A stretch of 64,000 bases of DNA from Comamonas composti DSM 21721. GTDB lineage: Bacteria; Pseudomonadota; Gammaproteobacteria; Burkholderiales; Burkholderiaceae_C. The translations under genes were made by a program, and so were the position numbers. The stretch is taken from the NCBI RefSeq assembly GCF_000429845.1, contig NZ_AUCQ01000014.1, positions 62,001 to 126,000 of the forward strand, read 5' to 3'. The notes under the pieces are model-generated. The model saw nothing but the letters and a program-made list of their open reading frames with translations. It was not told the origin of the DNA and searched no databases. Of this stretch, positions 24,489 through 34,383 are shown piece by piece (the stretch's first letter is position 1; the number at the start of each line of letters is the position of its first letter).

Positions 24489-25156
24489 AATTATCCCTGA
24501 GTTTAAATAAAATATTTGATTGAATGATTTTTGGGTGTGTCAATATTTATTGCGCAGGAAAATTAGTTGTTAACTAATAAGTATTAAACCGTCTAATGAT
24601 GGATAAGCCATCTTATGGAGTCTAAAACAAAGATTTTTTCTATTTGATTAGAATAGTATCTTTCTATTTATCAAAGATATTGTGGTTAACCCTGTCTCGG
24701 TTTGGTATTAACGTATCTTCTTTATTTCTGTATTGCTTCAGTCTTGCTGTATTAATTAATTTGCTTTCATTAATAGCTACATTTGAGAAAAATTTTTGCT
24801 GATTTTCAAGACCCGGATGATTATGTGAGCCCCTAAAAAATCACTGCGGGTGGCGTTGTTGAACTTCAGATGTGAGACCGCTCCCGAGAGAGGACGTCCG
24901 GATAGGCAAAGGCGTTGGCCTTGCACACCGCAATGCAGCTATCGCCGCATGTAGGCGACGGGTTGCAAGAAATGGAGTCGATTCACAGAGCCGGGCCGCT
25001 CGCAGACGGTAGCGGTGGCATGGCCAGGCCTGGAGCCCGGGGAGGGTCTGGCCTCACGCTGATTGGTGCAACAGCGCTGCAGTGCGGCTGAATTCACGCC
25101 ATCTTTAAACGGGCGAATAGATGCTCCGGGGGCTTGGGTATTTCTACAATGCCGCT
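24489..25156. other. Non-coding: AT-rich islet end, then GC-rich spacer
   Basis: From 24489 to about 24830 the DNA is very AT-rich, without a convincing open frame, and probably holds the promoter of the EamA gene. At about 24831 composition switches abruptly to the host level. The next 300 bases (to uvrD) have no gene that I recognise. GGCGTTGTTGAAC at 24852-24864 may be a remnant of an insertion sequence end, but this is weak. Confidence 0.5.
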
Positions 25157-27577
25157 ATGTTTCCGTTTGATCTGCTCGACGGCGCCGAAGGCTCTTCCGC
25201 GCCCACCCACAATTCCCCCCTGCTGGCCAACCTCAACGAGGAGCAACTGGCTGCCGTCACACTGCCGGCCGGCCATGCGCTGATTCTGGCCGGTGCCGGC
25301 TCGGGCAAGACGCGGGTGCTGACCACGCGCATTGCCTGGCTGCTGCAGACCGGCCAGGTCACGCCCGGCGGCATCATGGCCGTCACCTTCACCAACAAGG
25401 CCGCCAAGGAAATGGTGGCGCGGCTGACGGCCATGCTGCCGGTGAATGTGCGCGGCATGTGGATTGGCACCTTCCACGGCCTGTGCAACCGCCTGCTGCG
25501 CGCCCACCACGTGGCGGCCGGCCTGCCCGCTACCTTCCAGATTCTGGACACGCAAGACCAGCTCTCGGCCATCAAGCGCCTGTGCAAGCAATACCAAGTG
25601 GACGAGGAGCGCTTTCCGCCCAAGCAGCTGTCCTGGTTTATCGCCGGCTGCAAGGAAGAGGGCATGCGCCCCAAGGACGTGGTGGCGGCCGACCCCGACA
25701 CCAAGAAAAAGGTGGAGCTGTACCAGCTGTACGAAGACCAATGCCAGCGCGAAGGCGTGGTGGACTTTGGCGAGCTGATGCTGCGCAGCTTCGAGTTGCT
25801 GCGGGACGACGCCCATTTGCGGGCCCATTACCAGCGCCGCTTTCGCTTTATTTTGGTGGACGAGTTTCAGGACACCAACAAGCTGCAATACGCCTGGCTC
25901 AAGCAGCTGGCGGGCGAGGTCGTGGCCGGCCACATGCAGTCCACCAGCAGCGTGCTGGCCGTGGGTGATGACGACCAGAGCATCTACGCCTTCCGCGGTG
26001 CGCGCGTGGGCAATATGACTGACTTTGTGCGCGAGTTCGATGTGCAGCACCAGATCAAGCTGGAGCAGAACTACCGCTCCTTCAGCAACATCCTGGACTG
26101 CGCCAACGAACTCATCAGCCGCAACAGCCAGCGCCTGGGCAAAAACCTGCGCACCAACCAGGGTGCGGGCGAGCCGGTGCGCGTCTACGAGGCGCCCACC
26201 GATCTGGACGAAGCCAGCTGGATGGTGGAGGAAATCCGCAATCTGGTGCGGCAAGACGATGTGCCGCGCCAGGAAATCGCCGTGCTCTACCGCAGCAACG
26301 CGCAAAGCCGGGTGATCGAGTCCAAGCTGTTCAACGCCGGCGTGCCCTACCGCGTGTATGGCGGCCTGCGCTTTTTCGAGCGGGCCGAAATCAAACACGC
26401 CCTGGCCTATCTGCGCCTGCTGGAGAACCCGCACGACGACACCAGCTTTTTGCGCGTGGTGAATTTCCCCGCGCGTGGCATTGGCGCGCGCAGTGCCGAG
26501 GTGCTGCAGGAAACCGCGCGCGCCGCGGGCTGCTCGCTCAGCGACGCCGTCACCGCCGTGGGCGGTGCTGCTGGAGCCAAGCTCCAGGGCTTTGTGGCCA
26601 AGATCGATGTGCTGCGCGAAGAAACCCAGGGCAAAAGCCTGCGCCAGACCATTGAGCGCATGCTGGAAGTCAGCGGCCTGATCGATCACTATCTGAACGA
26701 AAAAGAAGGCCAGGACCGCATAGAGAACTTGAAGGAGCTGGTGAACGCGGCCGAGAGTTTTGTGACCCAGGAAGGCTTTGGCAAGGATGCCGTGGCCCTG
26801 CCGATCGACGAAACCGGTGCGCCCTTGACGCAAAGCCCGGCCAGCCAGGGCCTGGACGCTTCGCGCCCGCTGCTGGATTTGCCCCTGGGCGGAACGAATA
26901 CAGAAACCGGTGAAACCCTGTCGCCGCTGGCGGCCTTCCTGGTCCATGCCGCGCTGGAAGCCGGTGACAACCAGGCCCAGGCCGGCCAAGAGGCCGTGCA
27001 GCTGATGACGGTGCACGCCAGCAAGGGCCTGGAGTTTGACGTGGTCTTTATCGGCGGGCTGGAAGAAGGCCTGTTCCCGCATGAGAACGCCATGAGCGAT
27101 CGCAGCGGTCTGGAGGAAGAACGCCGCCTGATGTATGTGGCCATCACCCGCGCGCGCAAGCGCCTGTACCTGAGCCATGCGCAAAGCCGCATGCTGCATG
27201 GGCAGACACGCTTCAACCTGCCCAGCCGCTTTCTGGACGAGCTGCCCGAGGCCTGCCTCAAATGGCTGACGGCCAAGGGCGGCTTTGGCAGTTTCGCTCC
27301 CAAGTCGGGAACTGCTCCCGCATGGGGGACGGGCGCTAGAGGCTCATTCGGTTCCAAGTCTGCCGAGGTGTTTGCCAACCCCCAGGTGCCGCCGCAAAAA
27401 GCCGTGCCCGGGCATGGCATCGTCAAAGGCATCACGGTGTTCCACGCCAAGTTTGGCGAGGGCAAGGTGCTGGCAGTGGAAGGCTCGGGCGACGATGCCC
27501 GTGCCCAGGTCAACTTCCCGCGCCACGGCACCAAGTGGCTGGCGCTGGCGATTGCCAAGCTGACCATTGTGGATTGA
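25157..27577 (+). CDS. uvrD: UvrD/PcrA-type DNA helicase
   Basis: An 806-residue superfamily 1A helicase that unwinds DNA 3' to 5' in excision and mismatch repair. Motifs in order: Q motif LNEEQLAAV, Walker A AGAGSGKT (45-52), TFTNKAAKEM, VDEFQDTN (motif II), GDDDQSIYAFRGA (III), QNYRS (IV), VHASKGLEFDVVFIGGLEEGLFP (V), and EERRLMYVAITRARKRL (VI). The last 55 residues (HGIVKGITVFHAKFGEGKV...) form the Tudor-like C-terminal domain of UvrD/PcrA, arguing against Rep. Start MFPFDLLDG chosen; an in-frame TTG 36 bases upstream is possible. Confidence 0.93.
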   Translation: MFPFDLLDGAEGSSAPTHNSPLLANLNEEQLAAVTLPAGHALILAGAGSGKTRVLTTRIAWLLQTGQVTPGGIMAVTFTNKAAKEMVARLTAMLPVNVRGMWIGTFHGLCNRLLRAHHVAAGLPATFQILDTQDQLSAIKRLCKQYQVDEERFPPKQLSWFIAGCKEEGMRPKDVVAADPDTKKKVELYQLYEDQCQREGVVDFGELMLRSFELLRDDAHLRAHYQRRFRFILVDEFQDTNKLQYAWLKQLAGEVVAGHMQSTSSVLAVGDDDQSIYAFRGARVGNMTDFVREFDVQHQIKLEQNYRSFSNILDCANELISRNSQRLGKNLRTNQGAGEPVRVYEAPTDLDEASWMVEEIRNLVRQDDVPRQEIAVLYRSNAQSRVIESKLFNAGVPYRVYGGLRFFERAEIKHALAYLRLLENPHDDTSFLRVVNFPARGIGARSAEVLQETARAAGCSLSDAVTAVGGAAGAKLQGFVAKIDVLREETQGKSLRQTIERMLEVSGLIDHYLNEKEGQDRIENLKELVNAAESFVTQEGFGKDAVALPIDETGAPLTQSPASQGLDASRPLLDLPLGGTNTETGETLSPLAAFLVHAALEAGDNQAQAGQEAVQLMTVHASKGLEFDVVFIGGLEEGLFPHENAMSDRSGLEEERRLMYVAITRARKRLYLSHAQSRMLHGQTRFNLPSRFLDELPEACLKWLTAKGGFGSFAPKSGTAPAWGTGARGSFGSKSAEVFANPQVPPQKAVPGHGIVKGITVFHAKFGEGKVLAVEGSGDDARAQVNFPRHGTKWLALAIAKLTIVD

Positions 27578-27601
27578 GGCCGTGTCCTTGAGAGCTGAGA
27601 G

Positions 27602-28018
27602 ATGAACGGAAAAGCACTGGCCACGGCCGGTCTGGTTGTGGTCTGTGGGCGCAAGCTGCTGCTCGCCTATTCCAACAACAAGCAGGCCTGGTATCTGCCG
27701 GGCGGCAAGCTCGATGCGGGCGAGAGTGCCGAGCAGGCGCTGCGCCGCGAAGTCGCCGAGGAGCTGTGCCTGGAGCTGGCAGCCGAGCGCCTGCGCTACT
27801 GGTGCCATATCGCCTCGCCCGCCTATGGCGAGCAGCCACCGAGGCAGATGGAGCAGGATTGCTTTCTCTATACGCTGGCCACGCACGAAGAATTGCGGCC
27901 CAGCCGGGAGATAGGCGGTGTGCGCTTTTTCGATGCGGGCGACTATGCGCGCGAGCCGGCCCAGGTCAGCGGCGTGCTGCTGGTCATGCAAAGACTGGCT
28001 GCCGAAGGCCTGATGTAG
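27602..28018 (+). CDS. Nudix hydrolase
   Basis: A 138-residue Nudix-fold pyrophosphohydrolase. The Nudix box runs from Gly35 (GKLDAGE, Arg49-Glu50, Glu53-Glu54), with all metal-binding Glu residues. The Gly near the end of the box is Cys56. Substrate is unpredictable from the box alone: an NDP-X compound or oxidised nucleotide. It starts 24 bases after uvrD, so a housekeeping role with repair is possible. Confidence 0.88.
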   Translation: MNGKALATAGLVVVCGRKLLLAYSNNKQAWYLPGGKLDAGESAEQALRREVAEELCLELAAERLRYWCHIASPAYGEQPPRQMEQDCFLYTLATHEELRPSREIGGVRFFDAGDYAREPAQVSGVLLVMQRLAAEGLM

Positions 28019-28044
28019 GCAAGGCCTGCGGCAGGGGGTTGGAG

Positions 28045-28887
28045 TTATTCCGGCAAGTCCGGTGCGGGCGCCGCCGGGGCCTGTGCGCCGGCCTCGTTGG
28101 CCCCATCGTCTGCATCCGGCGGTGCAAAGCAGTCGCGAAAGCTGAAGACGACCGAGGTGAAGAACACCGTGGCCAGGCCCAGGGCCACGGTCACCATCAC
28201 GCCGCTGGCCACGGCCGTGTTGGTCAATGGCACGAGCAGGCCCATGAGCAGGGTCAGGGCCAGGCCGGCCAGCAGGAAGGCGCCCATCCAGCCCAGGCCG
28301 AACACCGTAAACGCGCCGATATTGCGCACGCAGGCCACGAGGCTGAAGAAGCAGGCCTTGACGGGCGGCACCTGATGCCAGTGCACAAGACCGGGCGCGT
28401 GCCAGAACAGCAGCGAAAAACACAGGTACAAGCCCATGCTCAGCCACATGGCGGCCTGCAGGTCGGGCGAGGTGGCAAGGTCTTCGGTGAGCCGCAGATT
28501 GCCCATGTAGACATTCGCGAACTGGCCGCCGTCGACCAGGGCCGAGGCCAGCATGATGAGCACAATGCCCACGGTATACATGGCGCACAGCGTGAGCATG
28601 GACTGCATGCGCTCGCGCCCCGAGCGGAATGCGACCAGCAGCAGTGCCGGCGTCGGGCGGCGGCCATGGGCGGCCTCGGAGGCTGCGACCATCATGGCCA
28701 GCGACAGGGCGGGCGGCAGGCTCAGCGCCAGAATCAATCCGACCACGGGTATGGCGCCCAGCAGCGAGATCGCCATGACATAGAGAAAGAACAGGCTGGT
28801 CAGTGCCAGCGGCTGCCTGCGGAATGTGGCAAAGCCCAGCTTGACCCATTGCAGGCCGGTGCTGGCAGGAACGATGAGGAGTTTCAT
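28045..28887 (-). CDS. BPSS1780-like integral membrane protein
   Basis: A 280-residue protein with about six membrane helices and an acidic, Ala/Pro-rich tail. The start MKLLIVPASTGLQWVKLGFATFRRQPLALTSLFF matches the beginning of the betaproteobacterial BPSS1780 family, whose function is unknown. I chose this Met; a longer upstream frame adds only Arg/Pro-rich residues. It converges with the Nudix gene, 26 bases apart. Confidence 0.8.
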   Translation of the reverse strand: MKLLIVPASTGLQWVKLGFATFRRQPLALTSLFFLYVMAISLLGAIPVVGLILALSLPPALSLAMMVAASEAAHGRRPTPALLLVAFRSGRERMQSMLTLCAMYTVGIVLIMLASALVDGGQFANVYMGNLRLTEDLATSPDLQAAMWLSMGLYLCFSLLFWHAPGLVHWHQVPPVKACFFSLVACVRNIGAFTVFGLGWMGAFLLAGLALTLLMGLLVPLTNTAVASGVMVTVALGLATVFFTSVVFSFRDCFAPPDADDGANEAGAQAPAAPAPDLPE

Positions 28888-29090
28888 GGATGGCAAACAC
28901 GATGCGCCCGCAAAGCGAGGCTTCTCACAAGCCGCTGCGCCGGGACGAGCAGGGCCCACTGTACCCGAGCAGGAGCGGCCGGGCGCAAACATGGCCTCAT
29001 AAGCGACGGCTTTGCGCTCCTGATGCCCAGGTTTGCGCATTTACCCAACAGTCGGCGTGCTTGGGCACGCGCTTTCCAGTCCGGGGTGCG

Positions 29091-30068
29091 TTAGCAAGGC
29101 ACGGCTTGCCGGTCGGCGAGGGCCACGGGGTGGGCCAGGCGCTGGCGCAGCACGCGCTCGAAGTGCGTGGGGTCGTGGGGCGTGAGCAGGGCGGCTTCGC
29201 GCGGCAGGTAGAAGTCCCACAGGCGCGAGATCCAGAAGCGCAGAGCGCCTGCGCGCAGCATGGCGTTGAACAGCTCGCGCTCGGCGCCCGTGAGCTCACG
29301 CACTGCCTGGTAGGCATCGATCATGGCCTGCGCGCAGGGCGCATCATGGGCACCGGTCGCATGGTCTATGCACCAGTCGTTGAGGCATACGGCCAGGTCG
29401 AACAGCCACGTGTCCACGCCTGCGAAATAGAAGTCGAAGAAGCCCGTGAGCTGCTCGCCCTCGAACATCACGTTGTCGCGGAACAGGTCGGCATGCACGG
29501 GCCCGCGCGGCAGCGCCGCATGGCTGCTGGAGGCCGCGACATGGTTCTGGTAGGCCAGTTCGGCGCGCAGCAGCTCGCGCGTGGCTTCGTCCAGATGCGG
29601 CAGCACCGTGGGCACGGTGGCATTCCACCAGGGCAGACCGCGTAGATTGGGCTGCTGGCGTGCATAGTCGCGCCCGGCCAGGTGCATGCGTGCCAGCATA
29701 TCGCCCACGGCCGCGCAGTGCACGGGCGCGGGCTGCAGCTGGCTCTTGCCGGCCAGGCGGTTGACGATGGCTGCAGGCTTGCCGCAGACATGCAGCAGGA
29801 TGTCGCCGCTGCGGGTCTCGGCCTGCGGGTCGGGCACGGGAATGCCGGCCTGGGCCAGGTGCTTCATCAAATGCAGGTAAAAGGGCAGTTGCTCGTCGCT
29901 CAGGCGCTCGAAGAGCGTAAGCACCCATTCACCCTGGTCGGTTGTCAGAAAGTAATTCGTGTTCTCTATGCCGCCCTGGATTCCGCGCAGCTCCTTGAGG
30001 GAGCCCAGGGACATGCGGCGCAGCAGTTCGCGCGCGTCTTTCTCGGAAACTTGGGTGAAAACAGCCAT
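29091..30068 (-). CDS. thrB: Homoserine kinase (aminoglycoside-phosphotransferase-like type)
   Basis: A 325-residue kinase of the ThrB_alph_beta type used by proteobacteria in place of the GHMP enzyme. It phosphorylates homoserine for threonine synthesis. The phosphotransferase loop is HADLFRDNV with GFFDFYFAGVD as the metal-binding segment. IQGGIENTNYFLTT near residue 30 is the family's nucleotide-binding start. Stop and start are clear. thrC is not adjacent. Confidence 0.92.
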   Translation of the reverse strand: MAVFTQVSEKDARELLRRMSLGSLKELRGIQGGIENTNYFLTTDQGEWVLTLFERLSDEQLPFYLHLMKHLAQAGIPVPDPQAETRSGDILLHVCGKPAAIVNRLAGKSQLQPAPVHCAAVGDMLARMHLAGRDYARQQPNLRGLPWWNATVPTVLPHLDEATRELLRAELAYQNHVAASSSHAALPRGPVHADLFRDNVMFEGEQLTGFFDFYFAGVDTWLFDLAVCLNDWCIDHATGAHDAPCAQAMIDAYQAVRELTGAERELFNAMLRAGALRFWISRLWDFYLPREAALLTPHDPTHFERVLRQRLAHPVALADRQAVPC

Positions 30069-30113
30069 CTTGTTCTACCGGCCTTGCCGGATCTGCTCAT
30101 CGCTCAAACATGT

Positions 30114-30142
30114 AAAAAGGGCAGCGCCAAAAGACACTGCCC
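30114..30142 (-). terminator. Intrinsic terminator after the DUF2782-like gene
   Basis: On the minus strand GGGCAGTGTC and GGCGCTGCCC form a stem (8 of 10 pairs) around TTTT, followed by TTTTT. It lies between the small secreted-protein gene and thrB and keeps thrB transcription separate. Confidence 0.7.
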
Positions 30143-30185
30143 GGAGGGCGGCTGCGGCGCCAGGGGCCGCAGGGCCGGGGAGGGG

Positions 30186-30557
30186 TCAGAACTTCTTGAG
30201 GTTCCAGACGCGCGTGCCATTGGTGCCGTCGCCATCGCCGCGGCTGCGCGAGGCGCGTGCGCCGTCGTTCGACTGCACCTCGTAGGACGGCATGTCGCCG
30301 ACCTTGGGCTGGACCGTGATGTTGCGGGTCTGTCCGCCCACGCGCAGCTCGTCAACACTGCTGCCCTCATCCTCGACATGGATATGCTCCACGCGCTGGT
30401 TGGTGCGGTCGCGGCGCTCGCCCACGGCGGGCTTGGCCGCCGGGTCTGCGTTCGCGGGTGCGGCTTCGGCCGCAGGGGCCGGTGCCGGCGTTGCATTCTG
30501 GGCCAGCAAGCTGCCGGAGGCCAGGCCAAGGAGGATGAGAAGAGGGAGGGCGCGCAT
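30186..30557 (-). CDS. Small exported protein, DUF2782-like
   Basis: A 123-residue protein with a signal peptide (MRALPLLILLGLASGSLLAQ) and an Ala/Pro-rich linker. Its C-terminal domain has VDELRVGGQTRNITVQPK and MPSYEV, the pattern of DUF2782, a proteobacterial family of unknown function often next to polA, as here (divergent, 86 bases apart). Nothing in it suggests catalysis. Confidence 0.75.
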   Translation of the reverse strand: MRALPLLILLGLASGSLLAQNATPAPAPAAEAAPANADPAAKPAVGERRDRTNQRVEHIHVEDEGSSVDELRVGGQTRNITVQPKVGDMPSYEVQSNDGARASRSRGDGDGTNGTRVWNLKKF

Positions 30558-30643
30558 GACAGCGATTGTAGGGGGAGACGCCGCTGGTGTGCGATTGTTC
30601 CCCCGGCTCCTGCCGTGTCCCGCGCGCGTGCACAATCCGGGGC

Positions 30644-33490
30644 ATGAGCAATTCCAAGACCCTGGTGCTGATCGACGGCTCCAGCTACCTCTACCGCGCC
30701 TACCATGCCATGCCCGATCTGCGCGCCGAGCCCGGCAATCCGGCGAGTGCGGCCACGGGCGCCATACGCGGCATGATCAATATGCTGGCCGCGCTGAAGA
30801 AAGAAGTGCCGGCCGACTATGTGGCCTGTGTCTTCGACACCAGCGGACCGACCTTTCGCGACCACCTGTACACCGAGTACAAGGCCAATCGCTCGCCCAT
30901 GCCCGACGACTTGCGCAGCCAGATAGAGCCCATTCACGAGGTCGTGCGCCTGCTGGGCTGGCCCGTGGTCGCGGTCCAGGGCGTGGAGGCGGATGACGTC
31001 ATCGCCACCCTGGCCCGGGTGGCAGCAGCCCAGGACGTGAACGTGGTCATCTCCAGCGGCGACAAGGATTTGTCCCAGCTCGTGGATGCGCACATCACGG
31101 TCATGGACACCATGAGCGGCAAGAGGCGCGATGTGGCCGGCGTCACGGCCGAGTTCGGCGTGCCGCCCGCGCTGATGATCGACTACCAGGCCCTGGTGGG
31201 CGATGCCGTGGACAACGTGCCCGGCGTGACCAAGGTCGGTCCCAAGACGGCGGCCAAGTGGCTGGACGAGCATGGCTCGCTGGACGGCCTGATTGCGGCC
31301 GCCGACTCCATCAAGGGCGTGGCCGGCCAGAACCTGCGCGATGCGATTGCCTCGGGCCAGTTGGCCCTGAGCCGCGAGCTCGTGACCATGAAGACCGATT
31401 GCGATCTGGACGAACATGTGGCCGGACTGCCCCGGCTCGACGGCCTGACCCCGGCCGAGCCCCAGGCCGAGGCGCTGCGCGAGTTCTACGAGCGCTATGG
31501 CTTCAAGGGCCTGGCGCGCGCGCTGGGCGGCGCCGTCGCCGAGCAGCCCGATGCGCTGGCGGCCGTGCAGGCCGGGCGCAAGAGCGTGGCCAAGCCGCGT
31601 GCCGATCAGGCCACGGGCGACATGTTTGCCGAGCAGGCACAGGAGTCGCATGCGGCCACGGACGAGGCCGAGGCGGCCCAGCAGCGCGCGCTGGAGTATG
31701 AGGTGGTGCTGACCTGGGAGGCTTTCGATGCCTGGCTGGCGAAGATCTCTGCAGCCGAGCTCACGGCCCTGGATACGGAAACCACCTCGCTGGATGAGAT
31801 GCGTGCCGAGATCGTCGGCCTGTCGCTGAGCGTGGAGCCCGGCAAGGCCGCCTACATACCGCTGCGCCACGAAGGACCGGACGCGCCCGCGCAACTGCCT
31901 GTGGACGAGGTGCTGGCCAAGCTCAAGCCCTGGCTGGAAGATGCTTCCCGGAAAAAGCTGGGCCAGCATGTGAAGTACGACCGCCATGTGTTCGCCAACG
32001 CCGGCATAGCGGTCGCAGGCTATGCGCACGACACCATGCTGCAGTCCTATGTGCTGGAAGTGCACCGCCCCCACAGCCTGACCAGCCTGGCTCTGCGCCA
32101 TGTGAACCGCACCGGCCTGAGCTACGAAGACCTGTGCGGCAAGGGCGCGCACCAGATACCGTTTGCCCAGGTGGCCGTGGACAAGGCTGCGGCCTATGCC
32201 TGCGAGGATGCGGATCAGACGCTGGACGTGCACCGCGTGCTCTGGCCCCAGTTGCAGGCCAACGACGGCCTGCGCGGCATCTATGCGCTGGAGATGGACA
32301 CCAGCGAAGCCCTGTTCCGCATCGAGCGCAATGGCGTGCTCATCGACGGCCCCACGCTGGCCAGGCAGAGCAACGACCTGGGCCAGCGCATCGTGCAGCT
32401 CGAAAACGAGGCCTACGAGATCGCGGGCCAGCCCTTCAACCTTGCCAGCCCCAAGCAACTGGGCGAGATCTTCTTCGACAAGCTGGGCATGCCCGTGGTG
32501 AAGAAGACCGCCACCGGCGCGCGCAGCACCGACGAAGAGGTGCTGGAAAAACTGGCCGAGAACTATCCGCTGCCCGCCAAGCTGCTCGAGCACCGCAGCC
32601 TGTCCAAACTCAAGGGCACGTATACCGACAAGCTGGCCCAGCTTGCCCATCCGCGCACGGGGCGCGTGCACACCCACTATGCGCAGGCCGTGGCCGTCAC
32701 GGGGCGGCTGTCGAGCAACGACCCGAACCTGCAGAACATTCCGATCCGCACGCCCGAGGGCCGGCGCGTGCGCGAGGCCTTCATCGCCGCGCCCGGCCAT
32801 GTGATCGCCAGCGCCGACTATTCGCAGATCGAGCTGCGCATCATGGCCCACCTGTCGGGCGACGAGGCCTTGCTGCGCGCCTTCCACCAGGGGCTGGACG
32901 TGCACCGCGCCACCGCCGCCGAGGTCTTTGGCGTGGCGCTGGACCAGGTCAGCAGCGAGCAGCGCCGCTATGCCAAGGTCATCAACTTCGGTCTGATTTA
33001 CGGCATGAGCAGCTTTGGTCTGGCCAAGAACCTGGGCATAGAGACCAAGGCCGCGGCCGCCTATATCGACAAGTACTTCCAGCGCTACCCGGGCGTGAAG
33101 CGCTACATGGACGAGACCGTGGAATTCGCCCATGAGCACGGCTATGTGCAGACCGTGTTCGGGCGGCGCCTCTACCTAGCCGATATCAACGGCGGCAGCG
33201 GCCCGCGCAAAAAGGCCGCCGAGCGCCAGGCCATCAACGCGCCCATGCAGGGCACGGCGGCCGACCTCATCAAAAAGGCCATGGTCGCGGTGCAGGCCGA
33301 GCTCGATGCGAACAAGCCCGGCATCCTGGTCATCATGCAGGTGCACGACGAGCTGGTGTTCGAGCTGCCCGCGTCCGAAGTGGACTGGCTGCGCGCCGAG
33401 ATTCCGCGCCTCATGGCCGGCGTGGCCGAGCTCAAGGTGCCGCTGCTGGCCGAGGTGGGCGTGGGCGAGAACTGGGACAAGGCACATTGA
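30644..33490 (+). CDS. polA: DNA polymerase I
   Basis: A 948-residue enzyme with three domains. 5'-3' exonuclease (1 to about 300): LVLIDGSSYLYRAYHA, GVEADDVIATLA, and the helix-hairpin VPGVTKVGPKTAAKWL. 3'-5' proofreading (about 350-540): intact Asp377-x-Glu379 (ALDTETTSLD), so proofreading is expected. Polymerase (to the end): DYSQIELRIMAHLSGD, RRYAKVINFGLIYGMSSFGL and VHDELVFE carry the catalytic acids and nucleotide-binding residues. ATG 30644 starts MSNSKTLVLIDG. It fills Okazaki and repair gaps. Confidence 0.96.
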   Translation: MSNSKTLVLIDGSSYLYRAYHAMPDLRAEPGNPASAATGAIRGMINMLAALKKEVPADYVACVFDTSGPTFRDHLYTEYKANRSPMPDDLRSQIEPIHEVVRLLGWPVVAVQGVEADDVIATLARVAAAQDVNVVISSGDKDLSQLVDAHITVMDTMSGKRRDVAGVTAEFGVPPALMIDYQALVGDAVDNVPGVTKVGPKTAAKWLDEHGSLDGLIAAADSIKGVAGQNLRDAIASGQLALSRELVTMKTDCDLDEHVAGLPRLDGLTPAEPQAEALREFYERYGFKGLARALGGAVAEQPDALAAVQAGRKSVAKPRADQATGDMFAEQAQESHAATDEAEAAQQRALEYEVVLTWEAFDAWLAKISAAELTALDTETTSLDEMRAEIVGLSLSVEPGKAAYIPLRHEGPDAPAQLPVDEVLAKLKPWLEDASRKKLGQHVKYDRHVFANAGIAVAGYAHDTMLQSYVLEVHRPHSLTSLALRHVNRTGLSYEDLCGKGAHQIPFAQVAVDKAAAYACEDADQTLDVHRVLWPQLQANDGLRGIYALEMDTSEALFRIERNGVLIDGPTLARQSNDLGQRIVQLENEAYEIAGQPFNLASPKQLGEIFFDKLGMPVVKKTATGARSTDEEVLEKLAENYPLPAKLLEHRSLSKLKGTYTDKLAQLAHPRTGRVHTHYAQAVAVTGRLSSNDPNLQNIPIRTPEGRRVREAFIAAPGHVIASADYSQIELRIMAHLSGDEALLRAFHQGLDVHRATAAEVFGVALDQVSSEQRRYAKVINFGLIYGMSSFGLAKNLGIETKAAAAYIDKYFQRYPGVKRYMDETVEFAHEHGYVQTVFGRRLYLADINGGSGPRKKAAERQAINAPMQGTAADLIKKAMVAVQAELDANKPGILVIMQVHDELVFELPASEVDWLRAEIPRLMAGVAELKVPLLAEVGVGENWDKAH

Positions 33491-33586
33491 CCCCTGAGCA
33501 GCCTTGCCGCTTCCCGCGCTCTTGGGACGGGGGCGACATCTTCGCTGCGGGGCAGCCTATGAAGCGCGGCACATAGCATATTTGAT

Positions 33587-33601
33587 AGCTGATAGCGCTT
33601 G
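33587..33601 (+). repeat. Half copy of the dispersed palindromic repeat
   Basis: AGCTGATAGCGCTTG matches one arm of the palindromic family at 21855. The opposite arm is missing. It lies in the gap between polA and azlC. Confidence 0.5.
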
Positions 33602-33630
33602 TCTTGTTTGGATTTGAGATTGATTTCCCT

Positions 33631-34383
33631 ATGAATACCGCTGGAGGCAAGCGCAAGGCGCTCACTTTTTCACTGAGCCCAGGTTGGCGCGACAGCGCGG
33701 CCGTGCGCATGGGGATCTCCATCTCGGTGGCCACGGGGCTTTACGGCATCTCCTATGGCGCGCTGGGCGTGGCGGCGGGCCTGTCCCTGGCCCAGACCCA
33801 GGTGCTGAGTCTGCTGATGTTCACGGGCGGATCGCAGTTCGCCTTCGTGGGCGTGATCGCGGGCGGCGGCTCCGGGCCTGCGGCCCTGGGTGCGGCCAGC
33901 TTGCTGGGCGTGCGCAATGCCATCTACGGCATGCAGATGAGCCATATGCTGGGCCCGCGTGGCTGGCGGCGCTGGCTGGCCGCGCACTGGACCATAGACG
34001 AATCGGCGGCCACGGCCTCGGCCCAGAGCGATGCCGGCGAGCGCAGGCTGGGCTTCTGGGTTGCGGGGGCCGGCGTATTCCTGCTCTGGAACCTGTTCAC
34101 GCTGCTGGGCGCCCTGCTCGGTGATGCGCTGGGCGATACGCGGCGCTTCGGGCTCGACGGTGCGGCCGTCGCCGCCTTTCTGGGTCTGCTGTGGCCGCGC
34201 CTGAGCGCGCGTGAACCCCGGGCCCTGGCCCTGGTCTGCGGCCTGGTCACGGCCCTGGCCATACCCTGGGTTGCGCCGGGCGTGCCGATACTGCTGGCGG
34301 CGGCCGTGGGCGCAGCCTGGGGCTGGGTCAGCAGTGCGCGCCATGCGGCCCGTGCCCGGGCCTTGCAGGAGCCGCGCTCATGA
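33631..34383 (+). CDS. azlC: AzlC-type branched-chain amino acid exporter, large subunit
   Basis: A 250-residue membrane protein of the AzlC family. Characteristic: DSAAVRMGISISVATGLYGISYG, the LLMFTGGSQFAFVGVI helix, and LLGVRNAIYGMQMS. With AzlD it exports branched-chain amino acids or analogues. I chose ATG 33631 over the TTG at 33604. It overlaps azlD by four bases. Confidence 0.88.
   Translation: MNTAGGKRKALTFSLSPGWRDSAAVRMGISISVATGLYGISYGALGVAAGLSLAQTQVLSLLMFTGGSQFAFVGVIAGGGSGPAALGAASLLGVRNAIYGMQMSHMLGPRGWRRWLAAHWTIDESAATASAQSDAGERRLGFWVAGAGVFLLWNLFTLLGALLGDALGDTRRFGLDGAAVAAFLGLLWPRLSAREPRALALVCGLVTALAIPWVAPGVPILLAAAVGAAWGWVSSARHAARARALQEPRS

Noticed and set aside
25094-27199. 701-residue minus-strand open frame across uvrD
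   Set aside because: It is antisense to a complete helicase with all motifs. It has a His/Gln/Ala-rich, low-complexity product typical of high-GC shadow frames.
30104-33139. 1011-residue minus-strand open frame across polA
   Set aside because: Shadow of polA; no domain. The real minus-strand gene here is the short exported protein at 30186-30557.
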